This document shows, one piece after another, positions 14,839 through 23,985 of a stretch of 47,340 bases of DNA. The notes beneath the pieces are model-generated. The model searched no databases. It saw nothing but the letters and a program-made list of their open reading frames with translations, and had not been told where the DNA came from. The translations under genes were made by a program, and so were the position numbers. The DNA is taken from contig JAFGIE010000064.1 of NCBI GenBank assembly GCA_016929775.1, positions 1 to 47,340 on the forward strand, given 5' to 3'. The DNA is from Anaerolineae bacterium (GTDB lineage Bacteria > Chloroflexota > Anaerolineae > JAFGEY01). The number at the start of each line of letters is the position of its first letter. Within the stretch, counting starts at the first letter, position 1.

Positions 14839-16872
14839 TCAGTCCCCGTCGGACGTGACGATGCCAAACCGTTCCAAATCCTCTTCGCTGTGGTCGTACG
14901 GGCAGAAGGGATGCTCTCCGGCAATGTACCCGTGTACAGGGCAGATGCTAAAAGTTGGCGTGAGCGTATAGTAGGGCAGGCGGTAGTTCTCGGCGATCCG
15001 GCGCACCAAGAGCCGCGCCTGCCGCCAGTCATCGATCTGCTCCCCGATGAAACCGTGCAGTACAGTGCCGCCAGTGTACAGGACCTGCAGGTCGTCCTGG
15101 TGCTCCAGCGCGTCAAAGATGTCGTCCGTATACCCCACCGGGAGGTGGGTCGAGTTGGTATAGTAAGGCACCTCTTGCGTCCCCGCCGTGATGATCTCGG
15201 GATAGAGCGCCTTGTCCAACTTGGCCAGGCGGTACGTCGCGCCCTCGGCAGGCGTCGCCTCGAGGTTATACAGATGTCCGGTTTCGATCTGGTACTCGGA
15301 GAGGCGATCGCGCATGGCTGAGAGCACACGGAGGGCAAAGGCCTTGCCTCCTGGCTCGCCGATGTCCATGCCGAGGAAGTTCATACAGGCTTCATTCATG
15401 CCGTTGAGGCCGATCGTCGAAAAGTGGTTGGCCCAGTACGCGCCCTGGCTCTCCTTGATCGCGTTCAGGTAGTGACGGCTGTAGGGATAGAGGCCCTGCT
15501 CTGTCAACTGCTCGAGGATCTTGCGCTTGATCTCGAGGCTGGTGCGCGCGCGATCCATCACCGTCACTAACCGCTCAAAGAACTCGTCCTCGCTCTCTGC
15601 CAGGTAGCCCAAGCGCGCCATGTTGATCGTAACCACGCCGATCGAGCCGGTGAGGGGGTTGGCGCCAAAGAGCCCCCCACCCCGCTTGCGCAGTTCGCGG
15701 TTGTCGAGTCGCAAGCGGCAGCACATCGATCGCGCGTCTTCGGGCTTCATGTCGCTGTTGACGAAATTGCTGAAATACGGGATCCCGTACTTTGCCGTCA
15801 TGCGCCACACCGGCTCTAGCACGGGGTTGTCCCAGTCGAAACCGCGCGTGATGTTGTAGGTCGGGATCGGGAAGGTAAAGACACGTCCCTTGGCATCCCC
15901 ATCCAGCATGACCTCGGCAAAGGCGCGGTTGATCATGTCCATCTCGACCTGAAAGTCGGCGTAGGTCTCGGACAACAGCTCCCCGCCGACGATCGCCGGC
16001 TCGTCGCGCAGCACGGGCGAGGGCACCAGATCGAAGGTCAGGTTGGTAAAGGGCGTCTGGAACCCGACGCGAGTGGGAATGTTGATGTTGAACACGAACT
16101 CTTGCATAGCTTGCCGGACGGCGGGATAGTCGAGCCCATCGTAGCGGACAAAGGGCGCGAGCAGCGTATCAAAGCTCGACATGGCCTGCGCGCCCGCGGA
16201 CTCGCCCTGCAGCGTGTAGAAAAAGTTGACCAGCTGCCCGAGTGCGGTACGAAAGTGACGGGCGGGCTTACTCTCGAGCATCGCCGGCACGCCGCCAAAG
16301 CCCATGCGCAGCAGGTCTTGCAGGTCCCACCCGCAGCAGTAGGTCGACAGCATGCCCAGGTCGTGGATGTGAAAGTCCCCGTCGGTATGCGCGTTCTGCA
16401 CCTCGGGCGGGTACACCTTTTGCAGCCAGTAGCGCGCGGCGATCGAGGAGGCAATGTAAAAGTTGAGCCCCTGCAGCGAGTAGCTCATGTTGCTGTTCTC
16501 TGTGACCCGCCAGTCCGCACGCTGCAAATAGTCGTCGACCAGCTTTTCAGCATCCAGCATCATACGACGGGCATCGCGTACCTCAGCGCGCTGCTGCCGG
16601 TAGAGTATGTACGACTTGGCAACGCGCGGATTGCCCGACTTGATCAGGACCTCTTCGACGATGTCCTGGATGTCCTCGACTTGGGGGAAATGGCCATTGC
16701 TGCCGAACCGCTCCTCGATCAAGCCACTTACCGCCCAGGACATCGTCTCTGCCCAGGGCCGGCCCTCGCCAAGCCCCGAGGCGCGCGCGGCGGCATAGAT
16801 CGCACGCTCGATGCGCGACCGATCAAAGGCAACAACCGTACCATCTCGCTTTACAACACGGTCGACAGGCAT
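14839..16872 (-). CDS. nrdD: anaerobic ribonucleoside-triphosphate reductase, catalytic chain without glycyl-radical end
   Basis: A 677-residue class III reductase that makes dNTPs without oxygen. An ATP-cone at about 3-92 (VVKRDGTVVAFDRSRIERAIYAAAR) senses ATP/dATP. The barrel core carries GLNFYIASSIAARYWLQ, FNINIPTRVGFQTPFTN, SMCCRLRLDNREL and the finger-loop STIGLNGMNEACMNFLG, whose Cys496 is the likely thiyl radical site. The C-terminus (TPTFSICPVHGYIAGEHPFCPYDHSEEDLERFGIV) keeps two cysteines of the zinc site but stops before the second pair and before any RxxGY motif, which is on the next ORF. The ATG has AAGGAG upstream and lies 44 bp after nrdR. Confidence 0.93.
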   Translation of the reverse strand: MPVDRVVKRDGTVVAFDRSRIERAIYAAARASGLGEGRPWAETMSWAVSGLIEERFGSNGHFPQVEDIQDIVEEVLIKSGNPRVAKSYILYRQQRAEVRDARRMMLDAEKLVDDYLQRADWRVTENSNMSYSLQGLNFYIASSIAARYWLQKVYPPEVQNAHTDGDFHIHDLGMLSTYCCGWDLQDLLRMGFGGVPAMLESKPARHFRTALGQLVNFFYTLQGESAGAQAMSSFDTLLAPFVRYDGLDYPAVRQAMQEFVFNINIPTRVGFQTPFTNLTFDLVPSPVLRDEPAIVGGELLSETYADFQVEMDMINRAFAEVMLDGDAKGRVFTFPIPTYNITRGFDWDNPVLEPVWRMTAKYGIPYFSNFVNSDMKPEDARSMCCRLRLDNRELRKRGGGLFGANPLTGSIGVVTINMARLGYLAESEDEFFERLVTVMDRARTSLEIKRKILEQLTEQGLYPYSRHYLNAIKESQGAYWANHFSTIGLNGMNEACMNFLGMDIGEPGGKAFALRVLSAMRDRLSEYQIETGHLYNLEATPAEGATYRLAKLDKALYPEIITAGTQEVPYYTNSTHLPVGYTDDIFDALEHQDDLQVLYTGGTVLHGFIGEQIDDWRQARLLVRRIAENYRLPYYTLTPTFSICPVHGYIAGEHPFCPYDHSEEDLERFGIVTSDGD

Positions 16873-16916
16873 CCCGGTCTCCTTCAGGATCGGATCAGTC
16901 TGGTTTGTTGTCGGGG

Positions 16917-17375
16917 TCAGCTACCAGAACGGTGGTCGAGCAGTCGGTCGACTTCCTCTTTCATGCTCTCCAGGTCAGTCAGGGGGAGGTACACGGAGGC
17001 GAACAAGATGTACGCCAGCTCGTCCAGATCGCGCAGCCGCTCCATCACCATATCGCCGATCACGCGGCTGGGGATCTCGGCCTTGCCCAGGTGCTGTACC
17101 TCGGACTCGACCTGGTCGACCAGTCTCTCCAGATCTTCCATCGAGATCGGTCGTTTCGCACATGCCTTGCGCACGCCCAGCGCCAGCTTTTCTGGGTCGA
17201 ACTCTTCGCGGCGCCCGTCACGCTTGACGACCATCGGGTTGCTGAGGACCACGCGCTCGTAAGTCGTGAAGCGCTTGCCGCACGACATGCACTCACGCCG
17301 CCGCCGGATCCGCTCCCCCGACGTGCGGGTATCGATCACGTGAGAATCGCCAGAGCCACAGAACGGACACTTCAT
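16917..17375 (-). CDS. nrdR: transcriptional repressor NrdR
   Basis: A 152-residue protein of full NrdR length. The N-terminal zinc ribbon uses Cys3, Cys6, Cys29 and Cys32 (CPFC and CMSC) with arginines at 22-27 for DNA contact, followed by an ATP-cone (VVKRDGRREEFDPEKLALGVRKACAKR, about 48-138). NrdR represses ribonucleotide reductase operons when the cone binds dATP. The ATG at 17375 has GGAGGG upstream; a longer in-frame GTG at 17489 gives an unrelated extension and is rejected. It leads the nrdD operon and two NrdR boxes lie near its promoter, so it should control itself. Confidence 0.95.
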   Translation of the reverse strand: MKCPFCGSGDSHVIDTRTSGERIRRRRECMSCGKRFTTYERVVLSNPMVVKRDGRREEFDPEKLALGVRKACAKRPISMEDLERLVDQVESEVQHLGKAEIPSRVIGDMVMERLRDLDELAYILFASVYLPLTDLESMKEEVDRLLDHRSGS

Positions 17376-17671
17376 GCCGCCCTCCACGACCGAGACCAGG
17401 GCCAGGTCCACCACAACATCGCCAGAGAAAAGAACAGCGCCCAAGGCAGTAGCGCCTCGCGCGGCATCGGATCCACATTGGCAGGACACGAGACAGCGGT
17501 GTCAACATGGAACGGCACGTACCGGCGCTCGCAGCTCAGGGCCGCACAGCGCCAAACGCCGGCTGTCTACGAGAGCAGGAGCAAGCGTACGTGGACGCTA
17601 TGTCGCACCACCTGCGCGGCAGAACCCCCCACGCAGAACGTCCCCCCGACAGACCGCCTGCAGACACCCAA

Positions 17672-17687
17672 GTACCATATGTAGGAG
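17672..17687. promoter_or_regulatory. NrdR box 1
   Basis: The 16-mer GTACCATATGTAGGAG fits the core of the NrdR consensus acaCwAtATaTwGtgt (C, A, ATxT, AG in register). It starts exactly 31 bp from the second box, the three-helical-turn spacing known for NrdR box pairs. Confidence 0.65.
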
Positions 17688-17702
17688 TTGTAAAACGAAG
17701 AA

Positions 17703-17718
17703 CCACTAAATGTAGTGC
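17703..17718. promoter_or_regulatory. NrdR box 2
   Basis: CACTA-AATG-TAGTG at 17704-17717 is a perfect inverted repeat and agrees with most positions of the NrdR consensus. It begins about 8 bases into the predicted nrdR transcript, so binding would block initiation or promoter clearance. Confidence 0.75.
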
Positions 17719-17732
17719 TCTCAGCTACAGCC

Positions 17733-17761
17733 ATGATACCACAAAGCGGGGCAGAAGGCAA
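17733..17761 (-). promoter_or_regulatory. promoter of the nrdR-nrdD operon
   Basis: On the minus strand: -35 TTGCCT (17761-17756), 17-bp spacer, -10 TATCAT (17738-17733) with an extended TGG. The start is expected near 17726, close to the NrdR boxes. Confidence 0.7.
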
Positions 17762-17808
17762 GGCAAAATCGGGCATTTGGGCCTGTTCTTTCCTTAAAAT
17801 GTCCGGCG

Positions 17809-17837
17809 TTGCGCATACGGGACGAGCATGCTACAAT
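17809..17837 (+). promoter_or_regulatory. promoter of glgX
   Basis: -35 TTGCGC at 17809-17814, 17-bp spacer, -10 TACAAT at 17832-17837 with extended TGC. The predicted start near 17844 gives a leader of about 98 nt ending in CGGAGG before the glgX ATG. Confidence 0.65.
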
Positions 17838-17941
17838 AGGCGCCAGCGTGTGCCCGATGCGCACCAGGACTGGGCCAGACCCAGCTTCAGTTGTCAGCCG
17901 GGTGACAGGGCACCGCGATTCCGTCACTCGGAGGCCAATCT

Positions 17942-20044
17942 ATGCCACAGTCGCTGCGGACCACACCCGGTCGCCCCTATCCCTTGGGGGCGACAGTCTT
18001 GCCAGAGGGTGTGCAGTTCGTGCTCTACAGCCAGCACGCCACCTCGGTCGAACTGCTGCTCTTTGATCGACACGATGATGCATCTCCCGCCCACACGATC
18101 CTGCTCAACCAACACGTCAACCGGACGTTCGCCTACTGGCACGTGTTCGTGCACGGGCTCGCGCCAGGCCAAATCTATGCCTATCGCGTCGATGGTCCGC
18201 ATGCACCGCACGAGGGACACCGCTACAACCGGAACAAGGTCCTGCTCGACCCGTACGCGCGCGAGATCATCTATGGCGACAACTGGTCGCGCGAGGAGGC
18301 CAAGGGGCCGAACGACAACTGCGCCTCCGCACTCAAAGGGGTGGTGACCGACCCAAGCGACTATGACTGGGAAGGGGACACACCGCTCAATGCGCCGTTC
18401 AGCGAGACCGTGATCTATGAGATGCACGTGGGTGGGTTCACCAAGCACCCGTCGGCGCGAGTTGCGCACCCAGGGACCTACCACGGGGTGATCGAAAAGA
18501 TCCCCTACCTGCAGGAGTTGGGGATCACGGCTGTCGAGCTCTTGCCGGTCCAGCAATACGACGAGCAGGACGTCCACGATCGCCTCAGGGCGAACGGGGT
18601 AAACCAGATCACGTGCACGGGCAACTTTTGGGGGTACAACCCGGTTGGCTTTTTCGCGCCGCATCGCGGCTACTGCACCTCGTTCGAGGAGGGGGATCCA
18701 GTCCGCGAGTTCCGCGATATGGTCAAGGCACTACATCGCGCCGGAATCGAAGTGATCCTGGACGTGGTGTTCAACCATTCGGCCGAGGGCGATGGGCGTG
18801 GCCCGACGATCTCGTTTCGCGGTCTCGAGAACCGGGCCTACTACATCCTGGACCACGACCGGCGGCAATACCGGGACTATAGCGGGACCGGGAACACGTT
18901 GAACGGCAATCACTCGATCGTCCGCCGCCTGATCCTGGATGCCCTCCACTACTGGGTGACCGAGATGCACGTGGACGGGTTCCGGTTCGACCTCGCCTCG
19001 GTCCTGTCGCGCGACGAGTGGGGCAATCCGATGCGCAGCCCGCCCATCGTGTGGGATATCGAGCTCGATCCGCAGTTGGTCGGCGCCAAGATCATCGCCG
19101 AGGCATGGGATGCGGCAGGCCTATACCAGGTGGGGACGTTTGCCGGGCACCGCTGGGCCGAGTGGAACGGGCGATACCGGGACGACGTGCGCCGCTTCCT
19201 GCGTGGCGACGATCAGACGGTGATGGATTTCGCGGCGCGCGTGACGGGCAGCCGGGATATCTATTCCGCACCCTACCACGCCCCGTACCGGAGCGTCAAC
19301 TTTATCACGTGCCACGATGGGTTCACACTCAACGACCTGGTATCGTATCGACGCAAGCACAACGAGGCCAACGGCGAGGGAAACCGGGATGGGAGGGACG
19401 ACAACTATAGCGAGAGCTATGGCGTGGAGGGACCGACCACCGTTCCGGGGATCGAGGCGGTACGGCTGCGGCAGATCAAGAACGCGATCGCCATCCTGCT
19501 CGTCTCACAAGGGACGCCCATGCTGCTCTACGGCGACGAGGTCCGGCGCACGCAGGAGGGCAACAACAACGCGTACTGCCAGGACAATGAGATCAGCTGG
19601 TTCAACTGGGAAGACGTCAGGCAGAACGGGGGGCTACTGCGGTTCGTGCGGCACATGGTGCGTTTTCATCGCGCACGACGCGTGCTCAACCTGCTGACGC
19701 TGCCGAACGGCAACGGCGCGAACGGATGGTACGAGCTCTCGCAGGGCGAGATCACGTTCCACGGCGTGCGCCTCGAAGAACCGGACTGGAGTCACGTTTC
19801 GCACAGCCTCGCGCTCACCCTAGCCGACGAGAATGAGGACGAGGTGATCCACGTCCTGTTCAACGCCTACTGGGACGACCTGCAGTTCGAGCTGCCTCCA
19901 CGTCCCCCAGACCGACCATGGCGGCGGTTCGTCGACACGTCACTGCCCTCGCCAGCGGACATCGCGGAGCCAGGGCAGGAGCCCCCGCTCCATGCCACTG
20001 CCTATACGGCATGCGCACGCTCTGTCGTGATCCTGGTTGCCTAG
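17942..20044 (+). CDS. glgX: glycogen debranching enzyme GlgX
   Basis: A 700-residue GH13 isoamylase-type enzyme. An N-terminal CBM48-like beta domain (about 10-150) precedes the TIM barrel with [39 protein letters not shown], the nucleophile Asp350 in DGFRFDLAS, the acid/base Glu387 in IIAEAWDA and Asp459 in [10 protein letters not shown]. The insert [17 protein letters not shown] is typical of GlgX. It cuts alpha-1,6 branches of phosphorylase-trimmed glycogen. It stands alone here, divergent from nrdR, with no other glycogen gene in view. A trehalose-pathway TreX role is the main alternative, since TreX and GlgX are close in sequence. Confidence 0.93.
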   Translation: MPQSLRTTPGRPYPLGATVLPEGVQFVLYSQHATSVELLLFDRHDDASPAHTILLNQHVNRTFAYWHVFVHGLAPGQIYAYRVDGPHAPHEGHRYNRNKVLLDPYAREIIYGDNWSREEAKGPNDNCASALKGVVTDPSDYDWEGDTPLNAPFSETVIYEMHVGGFTKHPSARVAHPGTYHGVIEKIPYLQELGITAVELLPVQQYDEQDVHDRLRANGVNQITCTGNFWGYNPVGFFAPHRGYCTSFEEGDPVREFRDMVKALHRAGIEVILDVVFNHSAEGDGRGPTISFRGLENRAYYILDHDRRQYRDYSGTGNTLNGNHSIVRRLILDALHYWVTEMHVDGFRFDLASVLSRDEWGNPMRSPPIVWDIELDPQLVGAKIIAEAWDAAGLYQVGTFAGHRWAEWNGRYRDDVRRFLRGDDQTVMDFAARVTGSRDIYSAPYHAPYRSVNFITCHDGFTLNDLVSYRRKHNEANGEGNRDGRDDNYSESYGVEGPTTVPGIEAVRLRQIKNAIAILLVSQGTPMLLYGDEVRRTQEGNNNAYCQDNEISWFNWEDVRQNGGLLRFVRHMVRFHRARRVLNLLTLPNGNGANGWYELSQGEITFHGVRLEEPDWSHVSHSLALTLADENEDEVIHVLFNAYWDDLQFELPPRPPDRPWRRFVDTSLPSPADIAEPGQEPPLHATAYTACARSVVILVA

Positions 20045-20066
20045 CGCAGCCCTCCGCGCCCGCCCA

Positions 20067-20113
20067 GTGACCGGGGCAGAGGCCCAGGATATGCAGCCTC
20101 TACCCCCGGTCAC
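20067..20113. terminator. bidirectional hairpin between glgX and ftsZ
   Basis: GTGACCGGGG at 20067-20076 pairs perfectly with the arm ending at 20113, and AGAGGC pairs with GCCTCT further in, leaving a loop of about 12 bases. It lies between two convergent stop codons. There is no T tract on either side, so it may act as a 3'-end stabilising hairpin and not as a classical terminator. Confidence 0.55.
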
Positions 20114-20121
20114 GACTGTCG

Positions 20122-21252
20122 TCAGCGACGACGCAGGAAGGGCGGGATGTCTAGCTCATCGGTCTGCGAGAACTGCGGGATCTGGACCTCGATGTGCGAG
20201 CGCGACGGCTGTCGGGGTTCCCGTGCGGGCTCGGAGCGCTCCGGCGCGCTGGTCTGAGCCGCCGCAGGACGGCGCAGCGCACTGGCCCGTGGGGATGCGG
20301 TATCGAAACCCGTCGCCACGACGGTGATCCGCACCTCATCGCCCATCGCCTCGTCGATCACCGCACCAAAGATGATGTTCACCTCAGGATGCGCTGTCTG
20401 ACGGATGATCTCGGCAGCCTCGTTGACTTCGAACAGGCTCAGGTCGGGGCCACCCGTGACGTTGAACAGGATGCCCCGCGCGCCATCGATCGTCACGTCG
20501 AGCAACTTGCTCGAGATCGCAGACTGCGCCGCATCGACCGCCCGGCTCTCGCCGGTGCCGTGCCCGACCGCCATAAGCGCTGCGCCGCCCTCGCTCATGA
20601 TCGCGCGCACATCGGCAAAGTCCAGGTTGATCAGCCCCGGCACGGTGATCAGCTCCGAGATGCCCTGGATGCCCTGGCGCAGCACGTCGTCGGCAACGCG
20701 GAAGGCGTCTTGCAGCGAGGCGCGCTTGTCGACGATCTGCAGCAAGCGGTCGTTGGGGATCACGATCAGCGTGTCCACCTGCTCCTTGAGCTGCTGGATC
20801 CCCTCCTCGGCGACCTGGGCGCGGCGCGAGCCCTCGAAAGTGAAGGGACGGGTGACGACCCCGATCGTCAATGCCCCGACCTCGCGCGCGATCGACGCGG
20901 CGATCGGCGTCGCCCCGGTGCCCGTGCCGCCGCCCATGCCGGCGGTGAGGAAGACCATGTCGGCGCCGCGCATCGCCTCGTACAGCTCGTCGCTCGACTC
21001 CTCAGCCGCCTTGCGCCCCATATCGGCGTCGCCCCCGGAGCCGAGGCCCTTGGTGAGCTTTTCGCCGATCCGGATGCGCATGGGGGCATTGGAGAGCATG
21101 AGCGCCTGCGAGTCCGTGTTCACGGCGACAAACTCGACGCCCTGGATGCCCTCCTGGATCATGCGGTTCACCGCATTCGAGCCGCCTCCGCCCATGCCCA
21201 TGACCTTGATGCGGGCAAAGTTCTCAACCGTTTCACGCATCTGTCCATCCAT
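20122..21252 (-). CDS. ftsZ: cell division protein FtsZ
   Basis: A 376-residue tubulin homologue that forms the Z ring. Visible are the nucleotide-binding start ([17 protein letters not shown]), the tubulin signature [12 protein letters not shown], the T7 loop region ([15 protein letters not shown]) and the conserved C-terminal peptide [10 protein letters not shown] that binds FtsA and other partners, joined by a short linker. I place the start at the ATG at 21252, with AAGGAG eight bases upstream. An ATG at 21300 would add 16 residues and cannot be excluded; the frame to 21399 overlaps ftsA. It is the last gene of the dcw operon. Confidence 0.95.
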   Translation of the reverse strand: MDGQMRETVENFARIKVMGMGGGGSNAVNRMIQEGIQGVEFVAVNTDSQALMLSNAPMRIRIGEKLTKGLGSGGDADMGRKAAEESSDELYEAMRGADMVFLTAGMGGGTGTGATPIAASIAREVGALTIGVVTRPFTFEGSRRAQVAEEGIQQLKEQVDTLIVIPNDRLLQIVDKRASLQDAFRVADDVLRQGIQGISELITVPGLINLDFADVRAIMSEGGAALMAVGHGTGESRAVDAAQSAISSKLLDVTIDGARGILFNVTGGPDLSLFEVNEAAEIIRQTAHPEVNIIFGAVIDEAMGDEVRITVVATGFDTASPRASALRRPAAAQTSAPERSEPAREPRQPSRSHIEVQIPQFSQTDELDIPPFLRRR

Positions 21253-21358
21253 CCCTTCATCTCCTTCCCTAGTTACATCCCCAGTCGATAACTTGCTCAT
21301 GCAAAGACCCCCCTGCTGCTCTGGTTTGGCCAGGCCCACCGCTCGCTTCGTGCCCTTC

Positions 21359-22585
21359 TTATCCCTGGTCGGGCAGGAAGACGCGGAACCACTGGGCAAC
21401 GCGGCTGCCCAGCGATGGCCTGACGGGACGCGGACGCACGGTTGACTTGTGGTTCTGCTCCCAGGTGAGCAGGCCCACCCCCGTCGCGTACGCAGGACGG
21501 GTCAGGGTATCCACCAGCCCCTCCAGGTTGTGCGGGCTGCCGATCCGCACCGGCAGCCCAACCACCTGGCGCACGACCTCGCTGATCCCGGGCAGCTCGG
21601 CGGTCCCGCCACACAGGACGACGCCCGCTGGCAGAAGGCCATCGTAGCCCGAGCGCTTGATCTCTTGCAGGATCATGGAGGCGATCTCGGTGACGCGCGC
21701 GTGCAGCACCTCGGCAAGCTGCCGCTGCGTGATCTTTTGGTGCGGTTCCTCGCCAAAGGCGGCGATGTCCAGCTCGCGGTCGGCGGGGACCTGGTCTGGA
21801 CAGGCGTGGCCCCACGTGCGCTTGAGCTCCTCCGCCTCCTCGAAAGGCGTCCGCAGGCAGATGGCGACGTCGTTGGTCAGGTGATTGCCCCCAACCGGCA
21901 GGATCGCCGTGTGCCACACGCTGCCCTCAATAAAGATCGCAATGTCCGTCGTCCCGCCGCCAATGTCCGCCAGGGCGACGCCCATCGCCCGCTCTGTGTC
22001 GGTCAGCACTGCCTCACCCGACGCCAACGGTGCGACGATCAACTCGTCCAGCTCGATGTTGAGCGAGTGGATGCACTTGACCAGGTTCTGGACCGCCGGC
22101 GTCGAACCAGTGACGAGGTGAGCCTCGACCTCCAGGCGCGCGCCGTACATGCCCCGCGGATCGCTCACCCCCTCCTGCCCGTCGATCGAGAACCCGCGCG
22201 GGACAACGTGCAGCACCTCGTGATGGTCCGGGATCGAAATCGCCTGCGAGGCGTCGAGCGCGCGCGCGACGTCATCATCGACGATCCCCTGGTCGCCGCG
22301 CGGGATCGCGACCACGCCCCGGCTATTGCGCGAGGCGATGTGCTGCCCCGCGATCCCGACGTAGGCCCGGGTGACCTGGTAACCAGAGATGCGTTCGGCG
22401 CGATCAACCGAGGAGACGATCGCGTCTGCCGCCTCGGTAGCGTTGACGACCACGCCTTTGCGCAGCCCACGTGAAGGGCTAACGCCCACGCCCACGATCC
22501 GCAGCACGCCCAGCTCGCTCACTTCTCCGACGAGCGTGCAGATCTTGGTCGTGCCGACATCGATGCTGGCTATGGACCTTTCCAC
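21359..22585 (-). CDS. ftsA: cell division protein FtsA
   Basis: A 408-residue actin-like protein that ties FtsZ to the membrane. Phosphate-1 ([19 protein letters not shown]), the 1C subdomain ([22 protein letters not shown]), phosphate-2 ([16 protein letters not shown]) and the adenosine motif ([13 protein letters not shown]) are present. The end ([18 protein letters not shown]) is an amphipathic membrane-targeting helix. The GTG at 22585 sits five bases after AGGAGG; the TTG one codon earlier is too close to the Shine-Dalgarno. It lies between sbp and ftsZ. Confidence 0.93.
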   Translation of the reverse strand: MERSIASIDVGTTKICTLVGEVSELGVLRIVGVGVSPSRGLRKGVVVNATEAADAIVSSVDRAERISGYQVTRAYVGIAGQHIASRNSRGVVAIPRGDQGIVDDDVARALDASQAISIPDHHEVLHVVPRGFSIDGQEGVSDPRGMYGARLEVEAHLVTGSTPAVQNLVKCIHSLNIELDELIVAPLASGEAVLTDTERAMGVALADIGGGTTDIAIFIEGSVWHTAILPVGGNHLTNDVAICLRTPFEEAEELKRTWGHACPDQVPADRELDIAAFGEEPHQKITQRQLAEVLHARVTEIASMILQEIKRSGYDGLLPAGVVLCGGTAELPGISEVVRQVVGLPVRIGSPHNLEGLVDTLTRPAYATGVGLLTWEQNHKSTVRPRPVRPSLGSRVAQWFRVFLPDQG

Positions 22586-22612
22586 CAAACCCTCCTCACG
22601 GCGTGCTTGGCG

Positions 22613-22978
22613 CTAGCCGGGCGCGCTGCGTTTCTCCCACCACCCCCGCAGGCGGCGGAGCAGCAGCCGGCGGATGATAGCAAGGTTGTTGAACATCCGC
22701 ACGCCGAAAGCGATCAAAGCAGCATAGTAGAGCTCGACACCCAGGCGGTCCCCCACGACGGTGAGAAGGACTGCCAGGATGGCATTGACCAGGAACCCGC
22801 TGACAAAGATTAGGTTGTCGTACTGGCCCTGCATGTCGGCGCGCAGCGCCCCCAGCACCGAGTCCAGCGAGGCCAAGATGGCGAGGGCGGTATAGCGCGC
22901 GTACTCGACCGGAATGGCGATCGAGAACAGCGAGCCAATCACCAAGCCCAGCAACAGGCCAATCAGCGGCAACCACAT
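22613..22978 (-). CDS. sbp: small basic membrane protein Sbp (DUF1290)
   Basis: A 121-residue DUF1290 protein: WLPLIGLLLGLVIGSLFSIAIPVEYARYTALAILASLDSVLGALRA, then FVSGFLVNAILAVLLTVVGDRLGVELYYAALIAFGVRMFNNLAIIRRLLL, with three or four membrane helices and a basic tail. In Bacillus the homologue lies beside ftsA-ftsZ, as here, and its function is unknown. The ATG at 22978 has GGAGGCGAGGT before it. It follows ftsQ by 14 bp. Confidence 0.88.
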   Translation of the reverse strand: MWLPLIGLLLGLVIGSLFSIAIPVEYARYTALAILASLDSVLGALRADMQGQYDNLIFVSGFLVNAILAVLLTVVGDRLGVELYYAALIAFGVRMFNNLAIIRRLLLRRLRGWWEKRSAPG

Positions 22979-22992
22979 ACCTCGCCTCCCCT

Positions 22993-23943
22993 CTACTGCC
23001 CCGCCAGGCGGTAGTAGGGCTTGGGAAAGCGCACGTCGACCAGTACCGGTTGCTGCGCACTCTCGTCCAGGAACTGCGCCTCGAGCGTGCGGTAGACGCG
23101 GACCCGCTCGCCCATGTCCTCGCCGATCCCGAGATAGACCAACCAGCCTCGTTCGTGTTGGAAGTGCAGGCCCTTGTCCGGCACATAGTCGACCGCCGTC
23201 AACTCGGGCATCCACGCCGCCAGCGCGCGCGCCGCCAACAGGGCCTCGGGATCGACCTCCATCGGCGTGCCTGCACGCAGATCGCGCACCAGCAACGCGG
23301 GGTCGTCGCCCCCAGTCGCCGGATGGAACCCACCCTCCTGATCGACCCAGTAGCGCTGCCCGCCGCTCAGCCACATCACCTGCTCTCCCTGCTCCTCCAC
23401 AGTCAGGACAACCTTGTTGGGCAGCCCATACCGGACCTGGACGGCGCGAATCGGCGGCAGCGCAGCTGTGACCGCCTCGGCGACCTGGCGCCCGTTGACC
23501 CAGAAGATGCTGTATCCGCGTATCCCGCTTGCCAGGGCGATGGCCTCGGTGGAGACGCGTTGGTTGCCGTTGACGATGATCTGGTTCACGTAGAAGCGAT
23601 CGGACGCAAAGAACCAGACCAGCACACACGCCAGGGCGAGCGCGAGCGCCAGGTTCAGGGCGGCACCGGCGCTGATCTGGACCGCCGCGCGAGGACGCGC
23701 TGCCACACTCGCGCGCACCGGCGCTGCCGGTGCGCGATAGTCGCTCAGCCGCTCCCGCGAGCGCCGGTTGCGCCGGCGAGGTAGCAGCAGCTCGCGCAGC
23801 GAGAGCCCGCCGCCCGGACGCGAGATGCCCCAGTCGGTCACGCTCGCCGTGCTCTCGAACCGCGAGCGGGACTTGCGCAGGCGGGGCAGCCCCCTGTCCG
23901 TCCTCCGTTTTCGTCTGCTTCGCACGTTCGTGGTGCGCCGCAC
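22993..23943 (-). CDS. ftsQ: cell division protein FtsQ/DivIB
   Basis: A 316-residue bitopic protein. A long, strongly basic cytoplasmic part (residues 1-90, with runs such as RSRRKRR and PRRRNRRSRERL) precedes one membrane helix (AGAALNLALALALACVLVWFFA, about 92-113), a POTRA domain (FYVNQIIVNGNQRVSTEAIALASGIRGYSIFWVN) and the FtsQ beta domain. FtsQ recruits FtsB/FtsL to the septum. The basic tail of about 90 residues is longer than usual and may bind DNA, lipid or FtsZ partners; this is not established. GTG start with GAGGGG upstream. Confidence 0.9.
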   Translation of the reverse strand: MRRTTNVRSRRKRRTDRGLPRLRKSRSRFESTASVTDWGISRPGGGLSLRELLLPRRRNRRSRERLSDYRAPAAPVRASVAARPRAAVQISAGAALNLALALALACVLVWFFASDRFYVNQIIVNGNQRVSTEAIALASGIRGYSIFWVNGRQVAEAVTAALPPIRAVQVRYGLPNKVVLTVEEQGEQVMWLSGGQRYWVDQEGGFHPATGGDDPALLVRDLRAGTPMEVDPEALLAARALAAWMPELTAVDYVPDKGLHFQHERGWLVYLGIGEDMGERVRVYRTLEAQFLDESAQQPVLVDVRFPKPYYRLAGQ

Positions 23944-23985
23944 TCGATTCCCCCTCAGCCTGCCTGTCCAGGCGGGCCTCTATGC

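Larger units (their letters stand above)
17376..17941. other. divergent nrdR/glgX control region with long nrdR leader
   Basis: This 566-bp region holds both divergent promoters, two NrdR boxes and a nrdR leader of about 350 nt. No protein ORF in the leader looks real. GC-rich inverted pieces such as GGCGC near 17552 and GCGCC near 17523 could pair in the RNA. I do not recognise a cobalamin or other riboswitch. Confidence 0.5.

Noticed and set aside
17376..17489. 38-residue upstream extension of nrdR from a GTG
   Set aside because: NrdR proteins begin at the zinc ribbon (MKCPFC), and the ATG at 17375 has a good Shine-Dalgarno.
17376..17700. cobalamin riboswitch in the nrdR leader
   Set aside because: The conserved B12-box pattern is not present; only weak fragments resemble it.
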